NCBI GenBank assembly: GCA_018302335.1
Contig: JAGVZT010000002.1
Coordinates: forward strand, 1-60,398
Length of the DNA: 60,398 nucleotides
Direction of reading: 5' to 3'
DNA from: Candidatus Woesearchaeota archaeon
GTDB taxonomy: Archaea > Nanobdellota > Nanobdellia > Woesearchaeales > JAGVZT01
Position 1 is the stretch's first letter; the number at the start of each line of letters is the position of its first letter. Shown here piece by piece: positions 15,859 to 24,291 of the stretch. The notes below the pieces were generated by a model, which searched no databases, was not told the DNA's origin, and saw nothing but the letters and a program-made list of their open reading frames with translations. The position numbers and the translations under genes are program-made.

Positions 15859-18459
15859 ATGCCCGTCACCTTCAAGGAGCAGCCGGATGCGTCGGAGAGC
15901 ATCGAGCGGATGCTCCACCCCTGGGTGAAAAAGTGGTTCTTCTCCCGCTTCAAGGAGTTCTCCCTCCCGCAGCGCTTCGGCGTCCTGGAGATTTTCTCCA
16001 GGAGGAACATCCTCGTCAGCGCGCCCACCGGAGCCACGAAGACGCTCACGGCGTTCCTGAGCATCCTGAACCAGCTGGTCATCAGCGCAGACTCCGGGAC
16101 GCTGGAGGCGAGGACGTACTGCGTCTACATCTCCCCGCTGAAGGCGCTGAACTACGACATCGAGGTCAATCTCCGGCAGCCGCTGAAGGAGATAGAGGCC
16201 ATCGCGGGGAAGAAGCTCGGCATCCGCGTCGGCGTCCGCACGGGAGACACGAGCGCGGCGCAACGCCAGGAGATGACCAGGAACGCCCCGCACATCTTCA
16301 TCACCACCCCCGAGAGCCTCGCCATCCTGCTCAACTCCCCGAAGTTCAGCGCGCACCTCCTGCGGGCGGAATGGTGCGTCGTGGACGAGGTGCATGCCCT
16401 CGCGGAGAACAAGCGCGGGACGCACCTCTCGCTCTCCCTGGAGCGGCTGCAGCGCCTCTCCCCGGGGATGTGCCGCATCGGCCTGTCGGCGACCGTAGCG
16501 CCGCTGGAGGACGTCGCCGCGTTCCTTGCCGGCCTCTCGGGAGGGGCGCCGCGGGACTGCCTCATCGCGGACGTGCAGTTCCTCAAGGAGCTGGACCTCA
16601 AGGTCATCTCGCCCGTGAAGGACCTCATCAACTGCACCCACGACGAGCTGCAGAAGCGCACCTACGAGGTGCTGCACGAGCTCCTGCAGCAGCATCGCAC
16701 CACCCTTGTCTTCACCAACACACGCAGCGCCACGGAGCGTGTGGTGCACCACCTCAAGGAGCGCTATCCCCAGCTCTACGGGGAGCACAACATCGGGGCG
16801 CATCATTCGTCGCTCTCGAAGAACATCCGGCGCTCGCTGGAGGACCGGCTGCGCAATGGCGAGCTGAAATGCATCGTGTGCTCCACCTCGCTGGAGCTGG
16901 GGATAGACATCGGGTTCATCGACCTCGTGGTGCTCCTCGGCAGCCCGAAGAGCGTCGCCCGCGCGTTGCAGCGGTGCGGCCGCTCCGGCCACCGGCTCCA
17001 TGATACCACCAAGGGGCGCATCCTGGTGCTCAACCGCGACGACCTGGTCGAGTGCGCAGTCCTGCTCAAGAGCGCCATCGAGCACAAGATAGACCGGCTG
17101 CACATCCCGCAGAACTGCCTCGACGTCCTGGCGCAGCATCTCTACGGCATCGCCATCGTGGAGAAGATCGGCATCGACGAGCTCTTCGCCCTGGTGCAGC
17201 AGAGCTACTGCTACCGCTCCCTCCCGATGGAGGAGCTCATGTCCGTCGTGCGCTACCTCGCCGGGGAGCATGTCTCCCTGGAGGAGCGGAATGTCTACGC
17301 GAAGATATGGTACGACCCAGAGACCCGTATGATAGGCCGGCGGGGCAAGATGGCGCGGGTCATCTACATGACCAACATCGGCACCATTCCCGAGGAGACG
17401 TTCATCAGGGTCAAGCTCGGCGAGCTGGTCATCGGCACGATCGAGGAGGCGTTCCTCGAACGCCTGCGCATGGGGGATGTCTTCGTGCTCGGCGGAGCGA
17501 CGTACGAATTCCGGCACGCCCAGGGCATGACCGCCTTCGTCAAGACCAGCGTCAACCGCCCGCCGACCGTGCCGAGCTGGTTCTCGGAGATGCTCCCGCT
17601 GAGCTTCGACCTCGCGAGCGAGATCCTCCGGTTCAGGTCCCTCATGGAGGACAAGTTCGAGCACGGCATGTCCAGGGAGGAGGTGCTGCAGTTCATCAAC
17701 AGCTTCCTCTATGTCGAGGGCAACGCTGCCGAGGCCATCTACCTCTACATGCGCGAGCAGTTCGACTACAGCCGCATCCCCACCCCGAGAAGGATGCTGG
17801 TGGAGCACTACAAGGAGGAGCAGGACCTCTACATCGTGTTCCACTCCCTGTACGGACGCCGGGTCAACGACTGCCTCTCGCGCGCCATCGGCTACATCGT
17901 CTCGAAGCAGCTCGGCCGCGACGTGGAGCTCGGCATCACCGACACGGGCTTCTATCTCAAGCCACCGAAGCAGCCCAATCTCACGGGGATGCTCCAGGTC
18001 CTCAAGGCGGACAGGCTCGACCTTCTCCTCGCGGTGGCGCTGGAGAAGAGCGAGGTCCTCAGGCGCCGCTTCCGGCACTGCGCCACGCGCTCGCTCATGA
18101 TACTCCGGAGCTACAAGGGCCGGGCGAAGAGCGTCGGGAGGCAGCAGCTGTCCTCGCGGCTGCTCCTCAAGGCGGTCGAGCGCATCTCGAAGGATTTTCC
18201 CATCCTCAAAGAGGCGCGTCGGGAAGTGCTCGAAGACCTCATGGACATCTCGCACGCCAAGGAGGTGGTGCAGCGCATCGAGTCCGGCGACCTGGCGCTG
18301 GAGGAGTCGTTCACCACAGTGCCCTCGCCCTTCGCCTTCAACATCGTGCTGCAAGGCCGCACGGACATGCTCAAGATGGAGGAGCGCCAGGAGTTCCTCA
18401 GGAGGATGCACCAGATGGTTCTTGCGAAGATAGCGCTCGAGCAGGGGAAGCGGCGCTGA
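15859..18459 (+). CDS. Lhr-type DEAD/DEAH-box ATP-dependent helicase
   Basis: 866-residue superfamily 2 helicase. Motif II DEVHAL, motif III LSATVAP, motif IV-like VFTNTRSATERVVHHL, motif V STSLELGIDIG and motif VI QRCGRSGHR are all recognisable, followed by the long winged-helix/Lhr-core C-terminal region. Lhr proteins unwind RNA-DNA or branched DNA during repair. Oddity: motif I reads APTGATKT (55-62); the glycine normally before the catalytic Lys61 is Thr. Start 15859 lies about 28 nt after TATA-like CTTATAAAC. Its 3' end overlaps the convergent aminotransferase gene by 62 bases. Confidence 0.85.
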   Translation: MPVTFKEQPDASESIERMLHPWVKKWFFSRFKEFSLPQRFGVLEIFSRRNILVSAPTGATKTLTAFLSILNQLVISADSGTLEARTYCVYISPLKALNYDIEVNLRQPLKEIEAIAGKKLGIRVGVRTGDTSAAQRQEMTRNAPHIFITTPESLAILLNSPKFSAHLLRAEWCVVDEVHALAENKRGTHLSLSLERLQRLSPGMCRIGLSATVAPLEDVAAFLAGLSGGAPRDCLIADVQFLKELDLKVISPVKDLINCTHDELQKRTYEVLHELLQQHRTTLVFTNTRSATERVVHHLKERYPQLYGEHNIGAHHSSLSKNIRRSLEDRLRNGELKCIVCSTSLELGIDIGFIDLVVLLGSPKSVARALQRCGRSGHRLHDTTKGRILVLNRDDLVECAVLLKSAIEHKIDRLHIPQNCLDVLAQHLYGIAIVEKIGIDELFALVQQSYCYRSLPMEELMSVVRYLAGEHVSLEERNVYAKIWYDPETRMIGRRGKMARVIYMTNIGTIPEETFIRVKLGELVIGTIEEAFLERLRMGDVFVLGGATYEFRHAQGMTAFVKTSVNRPPTVPSWFSEMLPLSFDLASEILRFRSLMEDKFEHGMSREEVLQFINSFLYVEGNAAEAIYLYMREQFDYSRIPTPRRMLVEHYKEEQDLYIVFHSLYGRRVNDCLSRAIGYIVSKQLGRDVELGITDTGFYLKPPKQPNLTGMLQVLKADRLDLLLAVALEKSEVLRRRFRHCATRSLMILRSYKGRAKSVGRQQLSSRLLLKAVERISKDFPILKEARREVLEDLMDISHAKEVVQRIESGDLALEESFTTVPSPFAFNIVLQGRTDMLKMEERQEFLRRMHQMVLAKIALEQGKRR

Positions 18460-19549
18460 GCGAGCCGAGCTCCTCCTGCAGCGCGTCGAGATAGCTGCCG
18501 AGCATCTCCTCGGTGATGTCTCCCATGTGGCCGATGCGCATGCTCGGCACAGCGAGCTTATTGTAGCCAGGGTCGAAGAGGTAGCCGCGGACGCGCATCC
18601 GCTCCTTCAACGCGCCGCGGTCCAGCGTCTGCGGCACGACGATGCAGCTCACCGAGACAGAAGCGTCCTCCGCTTTGGGGAAAAGACGGAAGTCCCCGAG
18701 CGAGCGTGTCCAGCGGTGGGTCATCGCTCGCATCCGCTCGTGTCTCCGGAAGCGCTCCGGCACTCCCTCCTGGTTCACGATGTACTCTGTTTGCACGAAG
18801 AGCTGGTTCGCGAGCGAGGTGCTCGTCGTGGTGAGGGTCTGGAACTTCTCCGCGCATTTCGCGTGCTCCAGGATATCCGTGGTGTACCCTCGTCCTGCGA
18901 CGTCCTTTGCCTTCCGGAGCGCGGCCCTGCTCACCGCGGCGATGCCAAACCCCGCGGGAAGGGCGAGGCACTTCTGCGTCGACGACGAATACATCGCCAC
19001 TCCTCCTTCCTCGATGAAGGTCGGAGCGCCGCCCATGATGCTCACCCCGTCCACCAGCGGCAGGGCGCCGTGCTCGCTGATGACCCTGCAGACGTCCCGC
19101 ACCGACGTCATCACCCCGGTCGAGGTCTCGTTGTGGGTCACGGTCACCGCCGCGGGACGCAGTTCCTCAAGCTTGCGGCCGAGAGCCTTCAGGTCCACTG
19201 CTGCTCCGTCCGGGAAACGAAGGACCTCGACGTTGGGCTTGTTGCTCCTGGCTATCGCGGCGTAGAGGTCGCCGAACGCGCCAACGCTGACGCAGAGGAG
19301 CCGCTCGTCATCGCGCACAAGAGAGCGGACAGAGGCTTCCATGGCGTCACTGCCTGTCCCGGGGATGAGCAGCACCGCATAGTCCGGAGAGATGCCCATG
19401 ATCTCGCGCAGATGCTCCATCGCAGGCTTCAGCCGCAACACGGCATCCTTGTCCCGGTGGCCGAACTCCGGCAGCAACGCTGCCTTCCGCACCCGCTCGC
19501 TCAGGTACGTCGGACCGGAGATGAAAAGCGTGAGCTCGTCGAAGCTCAT
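18398..19549 (-). CDS. Class V aminotransferase (PLP-dependent)
   Basis: 383-residue PLP enzyme of the alanine-glyoxylate/serine-pyruvate aminotransferase branch. Features include PGTGSDAMEASVRSL (cofactor phosphate region), HNETSTGV, Asp168 in PLVDGVSIMGGAP, and the Schiff-base Lys193 in SSSTQKCLALPAG. The reaction is transamination between a small amino acid and a 2-oxoacid; substrate is not determined. It is last of a three-gene leftward operon with four-base overlaps (membrane protein, flavin reductase, aminotransferase). Confidence 0.85.
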   Translation of the reverse strand: MSFDELTLFISGPTYLSERVRKAALLPEFGHRDKDAVLRLKPAMEHLREIMGISPDYAVLLIPGTGSDAMEASVRSLVRDDERLLCVSVGAFGDLYAAIARSNKPNVEVLRFPDGAAVDLKALGRKLEELRPAAVTVTHNETSTGVMTSVRDVCRVISEHGALPLVDGVSIMGGAPTFIEEGGVAMYSSSTQKCLALPAGFGIAAVSRAALRKAKDVAGRGYTTDILEHAKCAEKFQTLTTTSTSLANQLFVQTEYIVNQEGVPERFRRHERMRAMTHRWTRSLGDFRLFPKAEDASVSVSCIVVPQTLDRGALKERMRVRGYLFDPGYNKLAVPSMRIGHMGDITEEMLGSYLDALQEELGSLSAASPARALSSQEPSGASS

Positions 19550-20055
19550 CGCAGCTCCCTCCGTATCGCCGCGAGCATGGCCTGTATCTTCTCATGCACC
19601 TTGGGATTCGCGAGTCTCTCGTCCTGGAAGTCCTGGTCCCAGGTGTGCACCGTCGGCTGCACCACCATGATGCTGTCGTGGTAGGAGAGGATCTTCATCA
19701 GGTCCACGGAGGCCATGAAGCTCCGCACCCCTCCGGAGTTGCTCACCAGCCCTGCGACCTTGCCACGCATCCCATGCGAGCAGATGTCAACGACGTTCTT
19801 CACCACGCCGGAGACGGAGTAGTTGTACACCGGAAAGCCGATGACATAGGCGTCGCACGTCGCCAGCGCAGCGACGAGCTTCCGCGTCTCTTCCCCGTAT
19901 TCCTCGAGGTCGCGGCCGTCGCAGAACTCCGCGTTCCTCTCGCGGAGGTCGAGCCATTCCACGGTGAAGTCCTTCGCCGCATCCCGCACCGCCCGCATCA
20001 CCACCGCGGTGTGGGAATCCGGAGAGAGACTACCCTGCAGGAGTCCCAGTCTCAC
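19546..20055 (-). CDS. NADPH-dependent FMN reductase / flavodoxin-like protein
   Basis: 169-residue flavodoxin-fold protein: GLLQGSLSPDSHT near the N-terminus binds the flavin phosphate, and GFPVYNYSVSGVVKNVVD with later LVSNSGGVRSFMA are typical of NADPH-dependent FMN reductases. GTG 20055 was chosen because it overlaps the TGA of the preceding gene by four bases; a longer frame upstream is antisense-like and Arg/His-rich. Its stop overlaps the aminotransferase ATG (ATGA). Confidence 0.8.
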   Translation of the reverse strand: MRLGLLQGSLSPDSHTAVVMRAVRDAAKDFTVEWLDLRERNAEFCDGRDLEEYGEETRKLVAALATCDAYVIGFPVYNYSVSGVVKNVVDICSHGMRGKVAGLVSNSGGVRSFMASVDLMKILSYHDSIMVVQPTVHTWDQDFQDERLANPKVHEKIQAMLAAIRRELR

Positions 20056-20513
20056 GAACGCTCCCTCTGGACGAAGGCGATGATGAGCGCGAACAGCGCG
20101 ACCATGAGCCCGAAGCCGAATACGGAGCGAGCGTCGATGTAGCGCAGCGTCCCGGTGAACGCGGTGATGACGACGCCAAAGAAGAGGCCGTAGACGATGC
20201 TCTTCTCCAGGCGCAGGAGCATCACGAGCGAGGCCGCGATGGAGATGAGCATGATGACGATGTACTTCCCGCCCTCGTAGCGCTTCCGCTCCTGCTCCCA
20301 CGCGAGCTGGCAGTCCTGCATCTCCATGTCAGTGGCGCGCTGCCGCTCCCAGCAGGCGCTCTCCTCCTCCTTGCACGGCGGAGCGATGAACCGCGGGTAG
20401 CAGGTGTTCTGCGGCTCCGCGGGGAAGAAGGTGTTCACCCCGAGGTAGACCATCGGGACGAAGAGCAGGCTGATTGCGATTGCGAACACGACCTTGCGCC
20501 ATTCGAATGCCAT
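20052..20513 (-). CDS. Small integral membrane protein with Cys-containing loop
   Basis: 153-residue protein with about four hydrophobic helices: near 8-27, then after a ~45-residue loop with four Cys (NTCYPRFIAPPCKEEESACW...DCQ), helices at about 84-100, 106-123 and 130-148. The Cys loop is probably extracytoplasmic and disulfide-bonded. ATG 20513 lies about 25 nt after TATA-like CTTAAAC. It heads the operon with the FMN reductase and aminotransferase. Family not recognised. Confidence 0.65.
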   Translation of the reverse strand: MAFEWRKVVFAIAISLLFVPMVYLGVNTFFPAEPQNTCYPRFIAPPCKEEESACWERQRATDMEMQDCQLAWEQERKRYEGGKYIVIMLISIAASLVMLLRLEKSIVYGLFFGVVITAFTGTLRYIDARSVFGFGLMVALFALIIAFVQRERS

Positions 20514-20583
20514 GCCTACGGCGGGCGGCGCCGTGTTTAAGAAGTTTTCGAGCGCGGGGCTCCATGGAAACTTTCCGATTCTT

Positions 20584-20642
20584 CGGCCGCCGTAGGATAT
20601 CTGCGTTGCCGGCATGCCGGGCATCCCCTCGCAGCGCGGCCG
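20584..20642 (-). repeat. Dispersed CGGCCG-ended repeat, copy 3
   Basis: Reverse strand reads CGGCCGCGCTGCGAGGGGAT, then GCCCGGCATGCCGGCAACGC, closing with CTACGGCGGCCG. A slightly short copy between divergent genes. Confidence 0.7.
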
Positions 20643-20711
20643 ACCCTTTCCTCAACTCCTTCCGCGCCGCCGCGCGAAACATTTAAGAACCTCGCCAGCC
20701 GGGAAGGAGGG

Positions 20712-22217
20712 ATGGCCACGTCCAAGGCGGCACTTGCCCGTTCCCCCACCGGGATTCCCCGGCTGGACAGCGCATTGCAGGGAGGCTTCCCTGTCGGCGG
20801 CGTCATCCTCCTCTCCGGCCAGGCCGGCACCGGGAAGACCATGCTCGCGATGCGGTGGCTCTTCGCAGGCGCAGCGCAGAAGGAGCCTGGCGTCTACCTC
20901 ACCATGACCGAGCCGGTCAGCAAGCTCATCAAGCACTCCTCCACCCTCACCTTCTATGACCCAGCGGCGGTCGACAAGGGCCTGCTCGTCCTCGAGGACC
21001 TGCGCGCCAGCGAGGGCTTCCTCTCGCTGGAGAAGGAGGTGGGCAAGCCGGGCGTCGAGGCCCTCGTGGAAGACATCAAGGTCCTGGTGAAGCGCACCAA
21101 GGCGAAGCGCCTCGCGCTCGATTCGGTCACGGCCATCTGCCGCTTCCTCAACGACGCTCATCTCATCCGCCATTTCATCTTCAAGCTCGGGACGGTGCTG
21201 AGCTATCTCGGGTGCACCGCGCTCCTCGTCAGCGAGGTCACCGAGTCGAACTACTCGGCCTATGACGTCGAGGAGTTCATCTCCGACGGCATCATCCACC
21301 TCGAGCGCGGGAAGCACGGCGGCGCGCGCACCCTGGAGATTGTGAAGATGCGGGGCACCTCGTTTGAGGGCGCGCCGCAGCGGTACAAGATAACCGCCGA
21401 CGGCATCACCTTCTACGAGCAGCCCTCGTTCGACGTGGGCAAGCTGAGCACGGAGCGGCTCGCGAGCGGCATCCAGGGCCTCGACACCATGCTCTGCGGA
21501 GGCATCCTCAAGCATTCGGTGACGCTGCTCAACGGCGCCTCCGGGACCGGGAAATCCACCTTCGGGCTCCAGTTTCTCATCGAGGGGGTGCGCGCGGGCG
21601 AACGCTGCCTCCTGGTCAATTTCGAGGAGGCGAGGGAGCAGCTCATCCGCAATATGCACACCGCTTTCGCCCAGGACCTGGAGAGGCTCGAGAAGGGCGG
21701 ACTGCTCAAGGTGGAGTGCGTCCTGCCGGAGAGCAGGAGCATGCTCGACCACCTCGACCACATCCTCTCGGTCATGCGGGAATTCAAGCCCGAACGGGTG
21801 GTGCTCGACAGCCTCACCGCCTTGGAGAAGGTGGGCGGCAAGACGGAGCTCCTCTCGGCCACCAAGCACCTGGCGCTCGCCTTCAAGAAAGGAGGGGCGA
21901 CGGCGATGCTCATCACCGCTGGAGAGGCCATCATGAACGAGGGGGCGGTGACGGAGACCCGGCTGTCCACCATCCCGGACAACATCATCCTCCTACGCTA
22001 TGTGGAGATAGAGGCGAACATGCGCAGGTTCATCGCGGTGCTGAAGCAGCGCGGAAGCGACCACGACAAGGAGCTCCGCGAGTACGTCATCACCACCAAG
22101 GGCCTCGAGGTCCACGACCCCTTCAAGGGGATGCAGGGCGTCTTCACGGGGAACGTGCAGCAGACCATGGACCGCAGCGCGCTGGTCCAGGCCTTCCACG
22201 ACCTCGCGAAGGGCTAG
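20712..22217 (+). CDS. KaiC-like double RecA ATPase
   Basis: 501-residue protein with two tandem KaiC/RecA-type ATPase domains: Walker A GQAGTGKT (36-43) with Walker B-like RLALDSVTA, and Walker A GASGTGKS (275-282) with Walker B-like RVVLDSLTALEK. Double-domain KaiC-like proteins are frequent in archaea and are linked to signalling and motility regulation rather than a clock. ATG 20712 follows TATA-like CATTTAAG by about 25 nt; a purine-rich GGAAGGAGG also lies just before the ATG. No KaiB or partner kinase is adjacent. Confidence 0.85.
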   Translation: MATSKAALARSPTGIPRLDSALQGGFPVGGVILLSGQAGTGKTMLAMRWLFAGAAQKEPGVYLTMTEPVSKLIKHSSTLTFYDPAAVDKGLLVLEDLRASEGFLSLEKEVGKPGVEALVEDIKVLVKRTKAKRLALDSVTAICRFLNDAHLIRHFIFKLGTVLSYLGCTALLVSEVTESNYSAYDVEEFISDGIIHLERGKHGGARTLEIVKMRGTSFEGAPQRYKITADGITFYEQPSFDVGKLSTERLASGIQGLDTMLCGGILKHSVTLLNGASGTGKSTFGLQFLIEGVRAGERCLLVNFEEAREQLIRNMHTAFAQDLERLEKGGLLKVECVLPESRSMLDHLDHILSVMREFKPERVVLDSLTALEKVGGKTELLSATKHLALAFKKGGATAMLITAGEAIMNEGAVTETRLSTIPDNIILLRYVEIEANMRRFIAVLKQRGSDHDKELREYVITTKGLEVHDPFKGMQGVFTGNVQQTMDRSALVQAFHDLAKG

Positions 22218-22240
22218 GCGACTCCGCTCACAGCGCCCGC

Positions 22241-22310
22241 TCGGCCGCAATGCTAGGAATGTCCGCCATTCCGGTGAGACAGCCGGGAACCCGTACGGGA
22301 TTCCGGCCGG
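22241..22310 (+). repeat. Dispersed CGGCCG-ended repeat, copy 4
   Basis: Well-preserved copy: TCGGCCGCAATGCTAGGAAT, GTCCGCCATTCCGGTGAGAC, AGCCGGGAACCCGTACGGGA, TTCCGGCCGG. It lies between convergent genes and is nearly identical to copy 5. Confidence 0.9.
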
Positions 22311-22388
22311 GAAGATGTGCAAGGCAATAGACAATATACAGTCAGATAATGTTACAACCGTAACCACATGATACCGTGTGCCCAGCGC

Positions 22389-22811
22389 TCACACATTCAT
22401 CGAGAACCGGTCATATGGCTTCTCTCCGTAGATTCCTAGTTCCGTGTCCTTCGTGAAGCCGCATCTCTCGTAGAATCCGCTCACGCCCAGCTCGCAGAAC
22501 GATTCGACAGTCAGCTCGCGGGCGCAGTGCTCCCGCGCGTATGCCCTGGCGAAGTCCACAAGCGCGCTCCCGATGCCCCTCCCCTGGCTGCGCACGGCAA
22601 GCGTCTCGATGACGCATGCATCGCCCTCGAGCAGCAGGCACATCGCGCCCGCGAGCCGGCCGGATGCATCCCGTAGCACGTGATACTCATCCAGATGCTT
22701 CGCGACGTATGCAAGAGTGTCCCATATGAAATCAGGCATGTCCAGGTGGAACAGCCTGTTCAGCTCAACTATCCCTTCCAGGTCCTCACGCCTCGCGCTC
22801 TGGACTATCAC
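22389..22811 (-). CDS. GNAT-family N-acetyltransferase
   Basis: 140-residue GNAT enzyme; acetyl-CoA-binding motif A reads VRSQGRGIGSALVDFARAYA and motif B GVSGFYERCGF. Substrate unknown. The gene begins four bases before the stop of the upstream TraB-like gene region (22815), so the two are likely one transcript. Confidence 0.85.
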   Translation of the reverse strand: MIVQSARREDLEGIVELNRLFHLDMPDFIWDTLAYVAKHLDEYHVLRDASGRLAGAMCLLLEGDACVIETLAVRSQGRGIGSALVDFARAYAREHCARELTVESFCELGVSGFYERCGFTKDTELGIYGEKPYDRFSMNV

Positions 22812-22814
22812 GGG

Positions 22815-23648
22815 CTAACTCCAGGCTTCCTGCCACTCGGTGCGGCTCAGCGAGAATCCCTTCTCCTTGAGGTGGTCCTCGATGCCCGGAAGGTGCGCGG
22901 CGCCGTAGAACACCCCGATGTTCCCGGGGGTCCCGGCGGCGATGAGCTCGTCGAGACGTCCAGTGACCTTCGCATTGCGCTTCTCCAGGATGACGCCCTT
23001 GCCGAGCAGCGCGTCGAGCGGGAGCATGTGGACCTTCTCCGCGAGCCTGCTGGTCAGCATGCGGACCATCTGCTTCCCCGCGAGGGAGCGGACCTTCTGC
23101 GTGCTGCCGGGAGCGAGCTGGCCGAGGGACTGCTCCGCGTCGTCCAGCTGCTCCTCGAAGGAGCGGATGAGTTCCTTGTACAACGCGCTTGAGGTGAATG
23201 CCTGATTGTACAACAGTCCCTTGGAGGACGCGGCCATCTCCTGCTCCGAGAGGTCGCAGTGCTCCCAGTTCAGCGGGAGATGCTCGTAGTCGATGGCCTC
23301 CATCTGGTAGGCGAGCCCGAGCTGCGCCGCTCCTACCTTGTACGCGCGGCGGAGCAGCGCGAGATAGTCGGGAGTGCTTCCGGGAGAGGCTTTCACCGCC
23401 TCGTAGAGCACGAGGTCCAGGGAGTCGAGCCGCTGCCTCATGGCATCGAAGTAGCCCTGCTCCGCGAGGTGGATCGCTCCCGCGAGATGGATTTCCTGGC
23501 CCCCATTCCCGAAGACGCGCACCGCGGTCTCCAGCGGCGAGTCCTCCGAGCGGATGTAGTCCGCGAGGCGACCCTTGCCCATCAGGTATCTCCCGAGACC
23601 GTATGCGGCTCCGGCCGCCCCGGCGACCGCGATGACCTTCTTGCTCAT
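22815..23648 (-). CDS. TraB/PrgY-like protein
   Basis: 277-residue protein with a hydrophobic N-terminus (KKVIAVAGAAGAAYGLGRYL) and the paired GxxH motifs of the TraB/PrgY family: GAIHLAEQGYFDAM near the N-terminus, an acidic LYEAV, and GVFYGAAHLPGIEDHL near the C-terminus. Members are thought to be metal-dependent peptidases or pheromone-inactivating proteins. ATG 23648 was chosen because TATA-like CTTTTAAAC lies about 40 nt upstream and a GAGGTGGGAG purine run precedes the ATG. Confidence 0.7.
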   Translation of the reverse strand: MSKKVIAVAGAAGAAYGLGRYLMGKGRLADYIRSEDSPLETAVRVFGNGGQEIHLAGAIHLAEQGYFDAMRQRLDSLDLVLYEAVKASPGSTPDYLALLRRAYKVGAAQLGLAYQMEAIDYEHLPLNWEHCDLSEQEMAASSKGLLYNQAFTSSALYKELIRSFEEQLDDAEQSLGQLAPGSTQKVRSLAGKQMVRMLTSRLAEKVHMLPLDALLGKGVILEKRNAKVTGRLDELIAAGTPGNIGVFYGAAHLPGIEDHLKEKGFSLSRTEWQEAWS

Positions 23649-23722
23649 GCTCCCACCTCGGCGCGAGGGAATGGACTCCGGTTTAAAAGCTTCGCCATTG
23701 GCTTTGTGAGTCGCGCGGAGGG

Positions 23723-23792
23723 TCGGCCGCATTGCGGAGGATGTCCGCCATTCCGGCGAGACAGCCAGGAACTCGTACGGGATTCCGGCCGA
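23723..23792 (+). repeat. Dispersed CGGCCG-ended repeat, copy 5
   Basis: Full-length copy: TCGGCCGCATTGCGGAGGAT, GTCCGCCATTCCGGCGAGAC, AGCCAGGAACTCGTACGGGA, TTCCGGCCGA. The outer ends are perfect complements. It lies between divergent genes. Confidence 0.9.
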
Positions 23793-23858
23793 GGGGAGAT
23801 TTTCTGCGAAGCCGCCCGGGCACAAGCATTTAAATAGTGCCCGGCAATCCGGAGGACC

Positions 23859-24290
23859 ATGGCAGAGCCCACCCCGCAGGAGCAGGAAGCCCTTCAGGAG
23901 CGCTATCTGGAGATGAAGCTCATCGAGAAGGAGGCGGACAAGATGAAGACCAGCCTCTCATCCGCAGAGGAGCAGCTCCACGACACCCAGCACACCATCG
24001 CCGCGCTGGACGACATCTCGAAGGTCAAGTCCGGCGAAGAGGTCATGATTCCCCTTGCCAACGGCATCTTCGCGCGCGGCATCATCCAGAACACGAAAAC
24101 CCTGCTCGTCGGCATCGGGGCCCAGGTGGTGGTGCAGAAAGACGTCGAAGCGACCAAGACGCTGCTCGAGAAGAAAATCAAGAGCATCGAGCAGTACCGG
24201 GAGGAGGTCGCGCAGGCCCTGGTGCGTCTCGACGAGCGCGCCCGGCAGATAGACAAGGAGATGCGCTCCATCGCCCAGAAGTACCAGTGA
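23859..24290 (+). CDS. pfdA: Prefoldin alpha subunit
   Basis: 143-residue archaeal prefoldin alpha: N- and C-terminal coiled-coil helices flank a central beta-hairpin segment (VMIPLANGIFARGIIQNTKT ... VLVGIGAQVVVQKD-like). Two alpha and four beta subunits form the jellyfish-shaped chaperone that hands unfolded proteins to the thermosome. ATG 23859 is about 25 nt after TATA-like CATTTAAATAG. The ftsY gene begins one base after its stop, a pairing conserved in many archaea. Confidence 0.93.
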   Translation: MAEPTPQEQEALQERYLEMKLIEKEADKMKTSLSSAEEQLHDTQHTIAALDDISKVKSGEEVMIPLANGIFARGIIQNTKTLLVGIGAQVVVQKDVEATKTLLEKKIKSIEQYREEVAQALVRLDERARQIDKEMRSIAQKYQ

Positions 24291-24291
24291 C

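Noticed and set aside
15829-18411. A very long open frame on the minus strand opposite the helicase (about 860 codons)
   Set aside because: It mirrors the Lhr gene, has Arg/Glu/Leu/His-rich low-information composition, and no domain; it is a GC-skew shadow.
22241-22310. Interpreting the dispersed repeats as transcription terminators
   Set aside because: Copies also lie in divergent intervals upstream of two promoters, where no terminator is needed.
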